A stretch of 47,634 bases of DNA from an uncultured cyanobacterium (GTDB lineage Bacteria > Cyanobacteriota > Cyanobacteriia > CACIAM-69d): positions 1 through 47,634 of the forward strand of contig CALGDE010000070.1 in the NCBI GenBank assembly GCA_937883785.1, read 5' to 3'. A model generated the notes under the pieces. It worked only from the letters and a program-made list of their open reading frames with translations, was not told where the DNA came from and searched no databases. Shown piece by piece: positions 18,747 through 26,025 of this stretch. Both the position numbers and the translations under genes were made by a program. Every line of letters begins with the position of its first letter. The first letter of the stretch is position 1.

Positions 18747-18839
18747 TGGCTTCAGCACCCTCTAGTAAGTTGTTTCAATAAGTTGCTTTAAAAGCCTTTA
18801 AGAGGAACTTTAAAGACAACTGAAGATAGTAGACTCTTC

Positions 18840-18879
18840 GTGAATGGACGATTGATTTTACGGTCCATTCACGTTTTTT
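18840..18879 (+). terminator. Rho-independent terminator
   Basis: GTGAATGGAC (18840-18849) pairs perfectly with GTCCATTCAC (18863-18872) and is followed at once by six T (18874-18879). It lies 94 bp after the basic exported-protein gene. It also shows that the GTG at 18840 cannot be a sensible start for the biotin ligase. Confidence 0.8.
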
Positions 18880-18926
18880 ATGGGCTGTTTATTTCTCGAC
18901 ACAGCTATTTCTCTATCGTTCTGTGC

Positions 18927-19835
18927 ATGCCTTTTATGTGCGAATTAAAAGCCCGTTTTTCTAGTGCTTTTAAACAGGTCCAGGAAGCGTCGTCTTCTGT
19001 CGTCGATTCACCAAAGCTTCACGTTCCTGAGCTTCATGTTTTTGATGCCATACCGTCCACGAACCAAACCCTTTGGGAACGAGTAGAACAGGGATCAAAA
19101 CCAGGGGCGGTGGCGATCGCCCTAGAGCAAAAATCAGGGCGGGGACAGTGGGGGCGATCGTGGAATTCTCCCCCTGGCGGGCTCTATTTATCTTGGTATA
19201 TTGCACCAAAACTGCCGGTGGAAAACGCAGCGCAGCTTACCCTGTGCGCCACTTGGGGAGTAGCCCGTGTTTTAAGGGACTGTGGGCTGCCAGTAAAGAT
19301 AAAGTGGCTCAATGATTTAGTAATTGGCCATAAAAAACTAGGGGGGATTCTAACGGAAACCCGACTAAAAGGCAGTGTAATTGATCGGGCAGTTGTTGGA
19401 GTGGGGATTAACTGGAGCAACCCCGTTCCCGACACCGGAATTAATATAAAAGACGCAATTTTAGATGCAGTTCCTCAGTCAAATAAACTAGGTTGGAACG
19501 CCGATAAAATCGACTCCTTAGAAACGTTGGCGGCGTTGGTTTGGTGGGGATTAGAACGGGCTTATCACCAGTGGAAAGCTAAGGGCGTCACCAGTTTTTT
19601 GGCGGATTATTTAGAATTGCTCAGTCATTTATATTGTCCCGTTTCTGTTGGCGATCGCTGCGGTGTGGTGGTGGGCGTTAATGCAAAAGGAGAACTGCGG
19701 GTGAGGTTGGAGGAAGGAGATTCTGATAATAATCAAGACCCCAAAAAGGACGATAAGGAGATTTCCCTTCCACCGGGCAGCATTAGTTTAGGTTACGCGT
19801 GGAATGGCGATCGCCCCGCCAAATCAAGGGGATAG
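18927..19835 (+). CDS. birA: biotin--[acetyl-CoA-carboxylase] ligase
   Basis: It activates biotin with ATP and attaches it to the biotin carrier protein of acetyl-CoA carboxylase. The catalytic core starts at about residue 37 with FDAIPSTNQTLWE. It contains the biotinyl-AMP loop GRGQWGRSWNSPPGGLYLS, the KIKWLNDLVI motif with the key lysine region, VVGVGINWSN, and a small C-terminal SH3-like domain. There is no N-terminal DNA-binding helix-turn-helix, so it is a monofunctional ligase and not a BirA-type repressor. The frame is open to 18840, but that region is a terminator hairpin. ATG 18927 or 18936 is chosen instead, although neither has a good ribosome binding site. An insertion rich in Asp/Asn/Lys occurs near the C-terminus (DNNQDPKKDDKE). 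Confidence 0.9.
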   Translation: MPFMCELKARFSSAFKQVQEASSSVVDSPKLHVPELHVFDAIPSTNQTLWERVEQGSKPGAVAIALEQKSGRGQWGRSWNSPPGGLYLSWYIAPKLPVENAAQLTLCATWGVARVLRDCGLPVKIKWLNDLVIGHKKLGGILTETRLKGSVIDRAVVGVGINWSNPVPDTGINIKDAILDAVPQSNKLGWNADKIDSLETLAALVWWGLERAYHQWKAKGVTSFLADYLELLSHLYCPVSVGDRCGVVVGVNAKGELRVRLEEGDSDNNQDPKKDDKEISLPPGSISLGYAWNGDRPAKSRG

Positions 19836-19890
19836 CCATAAAATAGTCTAGGAAATGAGGCTAAGAAATTAGGCACTGGCGAGTAGGAAT

Positions 19891-20847
19891 ATGGACGGCG
19901 GTCGCCCCCCTTCAGAGACGTTACCTTTTCGATTAGGGTGTGCCGTTTGGGGATATGCCGGCTGGCGTGGATCGTGGTTTCCTGCCAATATTCAGCCCAA
20001 AGCCATGTTGTCCGCCTATGCCCAGTGCTTCACCGCTGTTGAGGGAAACACCACGTTTTACGGCATGCCCAGCCCGCCCACGGTCAAGAAGTGGCAACTG
20101 CAAGTGTCCTCCCCAGCGCCCTCCGGCACCGCCTTTCATTTCTGCTTAAAACTGCCAAAAACCATTAGCCATCAAGGTTTACTCATGGCTCAATGGTCCC
20201 AGGCACTTGTCTTTATCGAGCGCATTCAACTGCTGGGCAACGCCTTAGGACCCGCTTTTTTGCAACTGCCACCTCGGTACTCTCCCCAATATATGGAGGA
20301 CCTGGACGATTTTTTGGGGCACTGGCAAGACGCAACGGACGCCAAGCTAGCGGTGGAAGTGCGTCATCCCGATTGGTTTACCGCTGAAGGGCGCGATCGC
20401 CTAAACCGACTGCTATTGAGTCACAACGTAGGTCGAGTGATTCTTGATACGCGCCCCATTTATCGCAACCTTCACTCTGACGACGATCCCCAGCAGCTTT
20501 CCCAAAGACGTAAGCCAGATTTGCCGTTACACGCCTCCGTCACGGCTCCCTTCAGCCTGGTGCGTCTTATCACCCATCCCAACTCAGAAAAAAATCAGGC
20601 TTACTTAGACGAATGGGCAAATCGAGTGGAGCGATGGCTAAACAAAGGCATTGATTTATACTTTTTCGTCCACTGCCCCATTGAGGACCATTCTCCCCAT
20701 ACTGCCCGCCAGCTTCAGGAGCGCTTGGTAGAGAAAAACCTTGCCATTCCCTGTCTCCAATACCCTGATCCATCAGAAGCCATAGAAGACGGAGGGTCAC
20801 AGGGGCGATCGCAACTTTCCCTGTTCTCCCCCAACGCTGAGGATTAA
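19891..20847 (+). CDS. DUF72 family protein (YecE-like TIM barrel)
   Basis: This is a 318-residue DUF72 protein, a TIM-barrel family of unproven function. It shows the family signatures: RLGCAVWGYAGWRGSWFP at the N-terminus, then AVEGNTTFYGMPSP, FHFCLKLPKTISH, FLQLPPRYSP, KLAVEVRHPDWF, and a late FVHCPIEDHSPHTARQLQ. Length and order are normal. No signal peptide is present. The start is ATG 19891. It is 55 bp downstream of the biotin ligase and could be co-transcribed with it. No partner gene suggests a substrate. Confidence 0.9.
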   Translation: MDGGRPPSETLPFRLGCAVWGYAGWRGSWFPANIQPKAMLSAYAQCFTAVEGNTTFYGMPSPPTVKKWQLQVSSPAPSGTAFHFCLKLPKTISHQGLLMAQWSQALVFIERIQLLGNALGPAFLQLPPRYSPQYMEDLDDFLGHWQDATDAKLAVEVRHPDWFTAEGRDRLNRLLLSHNVGRVILDTRPIYRNLHSDDDPQQLSQRRKPDLPLHASVTAPFSLVRLITHPNSEKNQAYLDEWANRVERWLNKGIDLYFFVHCPIEDHSPHTARQLQERLVEKNLAIPCLQYPDPSEAIEDGGSQGRSQLSLFSPNAED

Positions 20848-21312
20848 GCGTTTTTCTAATAGAACTTACGCCAAATTTCTGAAGCCCTTACCCTCCAGTA
20901 GGTATCAAAACAATTATGGTGATCTGGCACTGCTTCACCAGGATTATGGGAAGAGAACGCAAAACTTACCTGTATGAGCAATCCAGGATGGTAGATCATC
21001 GTAATATCTGTCTCCACCACTCAATCTTCCTAGAGGGTGCGTCGATTAGAACGGTTCAGTTCAGGATGCAAATTAACTGGCTGATGGTATCCCTGACTTT
21101 TTCCGCTTGCATTTTCTGGTTGAATTGTCCAAGGATGCCTTATCTTCTGCTGTCGTTCAGCCACCTCAGGATATTGGCTTAGGAATTCGGGAACGGAAAG
21201 AAGGAGGACATAGGTACGCAACTATCAGGAACTAATGCGGCTAGTTCCTATTAATCAAACTGCGTTTGGCAATGGTTTGGCAGCGCGGCGTTGACTCACA
21301 TTGTGCGGAACA
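20848..21312. other. intergenic region, no gene recognised
   Basis: These 465 bp hold no frame with a recognisable family. Short open stretches exist on both strands (20916-21182 plus, 21030-21221 minus), but each is broken and lacks a ribosome binding site. The sequence has the look of decayed coding DNA; its origin could not be identified. Confidence 0.45.
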
Positions 21313-22614
21313 TTAATGTTCCTCGGCAGTTCTTTCTAAAGACTGGAGCGCAGGCAGACAGAACCCTGCTAAACCCACTAGCGCCATGGCGATCGCACAC
21401 AGCACATACAGCATCGCCAGCCCCGCCCCACTACCCGACCCAAACACGGGTACAAACCAGCGAGCAAGTCCCACAGGAGATCCCATAGCTGGTTCAAAAA
21501 AGCGATCCCCCAGGGGACCCGCCAATAAAGCAGAGAGGGCGCTTACGATTTCTAGCCCTAGGGATCTAGCCGCAAATACTTTGCCCTGGTGCTCTGAGGG
21601 CACCTTTTCCATCCATAGGGCGTTGGTGCAGCTTCCCAACAAAGGAAAGTTGAGGGATGAGCAAAACTGGGACGGAATCCACGCCAACGGCGATCGCCCC
21701 AAGCCAAAAACGATTTTACTAAGCCCTGCGCCCACATAGCCCACCAGCATTCCTAGGACTCGCCGCTTGGGACCGCGCCACAGGGTAATAGCGATCGCCC
21801 CGGTAACGCCGCCAATGCCCGCGGCTGAACTGATCGCCCCCAAAATCTGCGAATTATTGCCAGAGCGAGCCAGAATCATTGCGCTGTAAACTGCGCCGCC
21901 TAAATCGTGGGCAAACCAAAACGAAGCGGTGACCAACAGCAAACATCGCAGCCCGTCGCGTCGCCAAATATAGCGAATTCCAAAGGTCAGCTCATCCCAT
22001 AAATTCTCTGACTTTTTTGAGTGGCTGATTGGCTTATTAACGGTTTTTTCGTGCTTTATTTGGGGGATTTTGATCCAGCTCAAGGTGGCGATCGCAACCC
22101 CAAACGTTGCCAAATCAATGGGCAAAATACCACCCAAGCCGATTACCGGATAAAGTGCACCGGCAAGGGCGGGCGCGACGATACTGGATCCATAGTGAAC
22201 CGCCGCCACCATGCTGCTAGCGCGGGTGTAGTTTTCAGTAGAAATTAATGAGGCGATCGACGTGGAATAGGCAAGGGTCTGAATTTGACCAAAGCCGCCC
22301 CTAACCGATGCCGCCAGATATAAATGCCAAATTGCCAGGTTGCCCGATAAATAAAGCACAAGGATAAATAAGGTGGACATGGCAGCAACTCCGTCCCCCA
22401 GCATGATCAAACTTTTGCGATCGGCGCGATCCACAATGATTCCCGCAAATAGGGAAACGAAAATACTGGGCAGCAGTTGGAAAAAGCCCACCAAAGCCAG
22501 GGCCGTCGCCGTACCGGTCAGATCCCAGGCCCAAAGGGTCAGGGCAAAGCCCCCCATATAGCTGCCAATAGAAGAGACCAGTTGTCCCAGCCAAATAAGA
22601 GTAAATTTACGCAC
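21313..22614 (-). CDS. MFS transporter, likely siderophore exporter
   Basis: This 433-residue major facilitator protein has 12 predicted helices. The helix 2-3 loop motif reads GIIVDRADRKSL (the MFS motif A form with DR and R). It resembles the EntS-like branch of drug/siderophore exporters (FTLIWLGQLVSSIGSYM at the N-terminus). It starts with GTG 22614, only 4 bp from the stop of the FecB-type gene, so the two are very probably one transcript. Because the receptor and binding protein come before it, export of the cell's own siderophore is the likely job, though the substrate cannot be read from sequence. A decayed second copy of its 3' end lies at 24983-25260. Confidence 0.85.
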   Translation of the reverse strand: MRKFTLIWLGQLVSSIGSYMGGFALTLWAWDLTGTATALALVGFFQLLPSIFVSLFAGIIVDRADRKSLIMLGDGVAAMSTLFILVLYLSGNLAIWHLYLAASVRGGFGQIQTLAYSTSIASLISTENYTRASSMVAAVHYGSSIVAPALAGALYPVIGLGGILPIDLATFGVAIATLSWIKIPQIKHEKTVNKPISHSKKSENLWDELTFGIRYIWRRDGLRCLLLVTASFWFAHDLGGAVYSAMILARSGNNSQILGAISSAAGIGGVTGAIAITLWRGPKRRVLGMLVGYVGAGLSKIVFGLGRSPLAWIPSQFCSSLNFPLLGSCTNALWMEKVPSEHQGKVFAARSLGLEIVSALSALLAGPLGDRFFEPAMGSPVGLARWFVPVFGSGSGAGLAMLYVLCAIAMALVGLAGFCLPALQSLERTAEEH

Positions 22615-22618
22615 CGAC

Positions 22619-23686
22619 TTACCCTTGCTGCTCCTCTGCCACAGTGGGCAGCAGCAAATCAGGTAAAGCCTCTAAAATCAGCTGGTCGGTCAAGGGACCA
22701 CGAGTCACGCTGGTCCAAAGATACATATCTACGAAAAAGAAGCGCCCCTTTTGAAACGCATCCATTGATTCAATTAGGGGACGCTCTGTCCACTGTTTTT
22801 GGCTAGGGTCTAAAGGATTCAGAAGATCATCTCCTCCGCTACAGCTGGTGCAATACATCAAAATAACAATATCGCTTTCCACCTGAGGCAGTATTTCCCA
22901 AGAAATGCTTTGGACATTACCTTCAGCGCCTGGCGGGACAACAATTTCAAAGCCAATATCTTTCAGTAACCGGCTCGCAGTACTGTCTGCACTAAGTCCC
23001 ACATAGGTGTCTAAATCAGAATTGATTAGCAGTATACGCGGGTGAGCCTTCAGTACCGGTTCTAAAGCAGTTCTAGCCTGGGCAATTTGTCGATCATAGG
23101 CTGCCAGCAGCTCTTTCCCTCGAGCTTCTCGCCCCAATGCTTGGGCAACACCCTCAATATTTTGCTGCCAAGACTGCGGCTCGTTGGGATTCTTTCTATC
23201 GTTAAATAGCAACGTTGGGGCAATCTGACTCAGCGAAGAATATTCGTCACTATTGGCCCAACTTTCTCCCAGAATTATATCTGGCTTGAGCTGAGTCAGG
23301 CGTTCTAAGGAGGGAGAAGGGCGTGTTCCCAGCCCCACGGGTTTAGTGGTCACCCATTTACCCAGATGGGGAATTTGCTCTGTTGGGTTGTCGTAGGTTT
23401 GAAGATTAACTTCAATAACTTCTGCATAACCAGCGGGCTGGGCCCCTAAAGCGAGAATGTTATCCAGTATGTGGGCACTAAGCACTGCAATTTTTTGAGG
23501 CTGACCGCACACTTCAGTTACCCCCATCTCGTGCTCTACCGTGCGGCAATTGTCAGCAGATGCAGGCACTGATGTGGGAGAAGATTGCTTGATCGAAGTG
23601 GGCGTTTGGCAGGCTGCGATCAGCAACACTACCAGCAGCCCATACGCAAAGTTGCGAAGTGTTCGGAACATTGAGCGAAATATCAC
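22619..23686 (-). CDS. iron-siderophore ABC transporter substrate-binding lipoprotein (FecB type)
   Basis: This periplasmic binding protein for ferric siderophores belongs to cluster A-II, type III. The 355-residue protein has a lipoprotein signal with lipobox LIAAC, followed by a Ser/Pro-rich tether. The FecB/FhuD domain has CGQPQKIAVLSAHILDNILALG, KPDIILGESWAN and a C-terminal lobe with FFVDMYLW. The ABC permease and ATPase that it would serve are not in this window. It is 9 bp downstream of the TonB-receptor fragment and 4 bp upstream of the MFS gene on the same strand, an iron-uptake operon. The start is ATG 23686. Confidence 0.88.
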   Translation of the reverse strand: MIFRSMFRTLRNFAYGLLVVLLIAACQTPTSIKQSSPTSVPASADNCRTVEHEMGVTEVCGQPQKIAVLSAHILDNILALGAQPAGYAEVIEVNLQTYDNPTEQIPHLGKWVTTKPVGLGTRPSPSLERLTQLKPDIILGESWANSDEYSSLSQIAPTLLFNDRKNPNEPQSWQQNIEGVAQALGREARGKELLAAYDRQIAQARTALEPVLKAHPRILLINSDLDTYVGLSADSTASRLLKDIGFEIVVPPGAEGNVQSISWEILPQVESDIVILMYCTSCSGGDDLLNPLDPSQKQWTERPLIESMDAFQKGRFFFVDMYLWTSVTRGPLTDQLILEALPDLLLPTVAEEQQG

Positions 23687-23695
23687 TTATCCTCC

Positions 23696-24958
23696 TTAAA
23701 ACCGCACTGAAACCCTACCAACAACCGAAAATGGGGCACCGGGAAAGACGCCAACAATACTTTGGGACGATTCTAAGTAGTTGGTGTCAAACAGGTTCTG
23801 AAAATTGATTTGGGCTTGCCAATTGTTTCGCTTGTAAAAAATACTGGCGTCGGCTCGCACATAGGAGGGCAGAACAAAATCATTGGGGATTTGTGCTTCG
23901 CGATCGCCCACGTAAAACACACCCAAGCCAAATCCCAACCCCTGTAAATTGCCTGATTGAATTTCGTAGGTGGTCCATAAGCTTGCACCACTGCCTGGCG
24001 CATTGAGCAGAGCGTCATCTTCTGGGTTGTTATCATCCCCCTCAGAAATAAACGCATCATTAAAAAACAAGGAGCCAATAACATTCCAGCCATCCGATAT
24101 TTCTCCCGCCACATCCAACTCAATGCCGCGACTTCTAACCTCGCCGACGGGAATAGAAAAATTAGGATTATCAGGATCAGCGCGAACGAGGTTTGTATTG
24201 GTGATGTCGTAGGCGGCCAAATTAATAACCACATCGCCAAGTTCTGCCCTAACCCCAACCTCGTATTGGGTTCCGCGTTCCGGTTCGATAATATCGCCAT
24301 CAACCGTGGTCACACTATTAGGAATAAACGACCGACTATAGCTGGCGTAAATAGAGATGGGTTCTATGGGTTGATAGACGATACCTACGCGAGGGGAGAA
24401 AGCTTCACTATCAAACTCGTCAGAGCTAGGAAAAGACTCCCCATCAGCATTGGTAAAAACAGAATCATTTTCGTTTCTATTAAAGTCATATCGCTCCCCA
24501 ACTAGCAGCTTGAGATTGGGCAACAGCGTAATTTGATCTTGTATGTACAGCCCCAGGGTTTCTTGACTGTTGTCACTGGTGAAGAAGCCAGTAAAGTCTT
24601 CAACACCGGGAATGGGTATACCGTATTGTGGATTGACCACATCAATGGCGAGCGGATTATTGTCAAGATCGCGAAAAGAATCAGCGACAGGAAAGCCAAA
24701 GTCAATCCGCGACAATTCAAATCCTACTAGTAGTTGATGTTCTATCGAGCCCGTATTAAACTCACCAATTAAATCTGTTTGCCAGGAAAAGCTTTCGTTA
24801 AAACCCTGAGCATCCGAGAAAAACCTTACGATTTCATTGCTAACCTCTGAATCGAACCCTATAAATGAGCGAACAGCCTCCAAGTCATCCTGAAAAAACT
24901 CGGCACCAAAGCCACTACGCAGCCTAAGGTTTTCGTTAAAACGATTCATGTTTGGCAA
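23696..24958 (-). pseudogene. TonB-dependent siderophore receptor, N-terminally truncated
   Basis: Only the C-terminal beta-barrel part of a TonB-dependent outer-membrane receptor remains, about 420 residues where relatives have roughly 700-850. Recognisable barrel words include NTGSIEHQLLVGFELSR, QETLGLYIQDQITLLPNLKLLVGERYD (split across strands), FSPRVGIVYQPIEPISIYASYSRSF and the last strand VVGRVSVRF, ending in the terminal Phe needed for barrel insertion. The signal peptide, TonB box, plug domain and first strands are missing. The frame is closed upstream by TGA codons inside a tandem 20-bp duplication (24961-25000). TTG 24958 or ATG 24949 would be the first possible start, with no good ribosome binding site. 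It is probably not a working receptor, but its 3' part may still lead the fecB-MFS transcript. Confidence 0.82.
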
Positions 24959-24960
24959 TG

Positions 24961-25000
24961 CTTCAACAATTTGGCATCAGCTTCAACAATTTGGCATCAG
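24961..25000. repeat. 20-bp perfect tandem duplication at the receptor breakpoint
   Basis: CTTCAACAATTTGGCATCAG occurs twice head-to-tail (24961-24980, 24981-25000), with a partial third copy (TTTGGCAATG) just to the left. It lies exactly where the TonB-receptor frame is lost and the MFS remnant ends, so it probably marks a recombination or slippage junction. Confidence 0.9.
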
Positions 25001-25260
25001 TTTATGTGATGCGGGACGTCGATGTTTTTCAGCGGTCTCTTCCAAACTCTGAAGTGTAGGCAGACAGAAGCCAGCACAACCGGTTAGCGTCATAGCGATC
25101 GCGCACAAAACATACAGTATCCACATCCCAGCCCCAGTGCCAGTGCCAGTGCCAATGCCAATGCCAGTGCCAGTGCCAGTGCCAAACAAAGATACAAACC
25201 AGCCAGAAAATCCCAGGGGAGATTCTGTGGCAGGCTTGGTGACAAGAAAGCTAATTAGCT
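24983..25260 (-). pseudogene. decayed 3' end of a second MFS exporter gene
   Basis: On the minus strand the words SPLGFSGWFVSLFG, MWILYVLCAIAMTLTGCAGFCLPTLQSLEETAEKH match the C-terminus of the intact MFS protein at 21313-22614 (SPVGLARWFVPVFG ... MLYVLCAIAMALVGLAGFCLPALQSLERTAEEH). The similarity starts abruptly near 25260 and upstream codons are unrelated, so the first roughly 360 residues are missing. The short Gly-Ser linker of the intact gene has become a run of Gly-Thr/Gly-Ile dipeptides, encoded by a hexamer microsatellite (25135-25182). It is a fragment with no start of its own. Confidence 0.82.
25135..25182. repeat. hexanucleotide microsatellite, eight units
   Basis: There are eight head-to-tail hexamers: three CAGTGC, two CAATGC, three CAGTGC. 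On the minus strand they encode Gly-Thr and Gly-Ile dipeptides inside the MFS remnant. The expansion fits replication slippage in a gene no longer under selection. Confidence 0.93.
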
Positions 25261-25348
25261 CTTGGGGCAAGTCACAAAACAATATTCTTGGGTAAATGTC
25301 CCGTGACTCCACAGAAGCACACACTTCATTTTTCCCTTTGACTTATAA

Positions 25349-25520
25349 ATCCTTGCGAGGCTCAACTGACAATGTTGCGCGGTCAGCCCAGTGGCAGAAC
25401 ATCAACACACCCCCAAGCTTCCCTGGCCGCATCGGAAGCGCCCCTAGTCCCAAGCAACACCATCTCGACCTGATCCACCTCTACTTTTGGTCTGGATTTA
25501 CCCTCGCGAGCAGCCCTTAG
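25349..25520 (+). pseudogene. decayed 3' end of a third CHAT-protein gene
   Basis: In one frame CEAQLTMLRGQ (about 25353-25390) corresponds to RQAQLALLRN of the intact CHAT proteins. In a second frame DLIHLYFWSGFTLASSP (ending at the TAG at 25520) corresponds to their final residues (DFAHPYFWSGFTLVGSPW). The frame change between the two matches shows a frameshift. The rest of the gene is missing upstream, where the oppositely oriented MFS remnant begins. It is therefore a dead fragment about 170 bp long, 0.5 kb upstream of the first intact paralogue and in the same orientation. Confidence 0.75.
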
Positions 25521-26025
25521 CCCCCCCTAAAACCTGTCATTAACCAATTGGAAACTAGCGGGAAATCAGCCCAAAAATCAGCCCCAAGAAGCCTCATAAA
25601 TTTGCCATTTTTATTCTCGCCGGTTCGACTTTTACGGTGCCTTACGGTGCACATTTGGAATGGTAAAATAACAATAAGCAAGATAGAAATTCAAGGTTGG
25701 TTTGGGCACTGATTAAAAAGTGACTGCTGAGCAAACGCCCCCTAGAAACGCCAATTCATGAGGAACTTCAAACTGTAGATCTTTAGATTTTCCAGATTTG
25801 GGTCGGTTACTTAGATGCGTGAAAGGTTCCAAGTTGCAATCTATAAATTTTAATTTTGAACCTTATTTTAGGCTTTCCCAATTAATCTTTCTAAGTTACT
25901 TTCTCTCTGAAAAATTAGCTGGTCTAAAGTGGCTGTCCCCATTGAACTTGTCCGTTTAGTAATTAAATTCTCCCGAAGTTGCCACATTGCGTTTATTTTT
26001 TGTGCGATCGCAGCACAGGTTTGGA
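25521..26025. other. AT-rich upstream region of the first FHA-CHAT gene
   Basis: These 505 bp contain no supported gene. A short direct repeat (TTACGGTGC twice at about 25632-25650) and several A/T-rich tracts are seen. It should carry the promoter of the CHAT gene, but no clear -10/-35 pair was singled out. Confidence 0.4.

Noticed and set aside
18840-18926. N-terminal extension of the biotin ligase beginning at GTG 18840
   Set aside because: The stretch is a terminator hairpin with a T-run, and the codons do not resemble the family.
20916-21221. Short frames on both strands that might be transposase debris
   Set aside because: No conserved transposase motif or terminal inverted repeat could be identified, so a mobile-element label would be a guess.
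25135-25182. Repeats considered as a CRISPR array
   Set aside because: The units are six bases long and contiguous without spacers. The same holds for the 13-bp repeat at 42731-42769.
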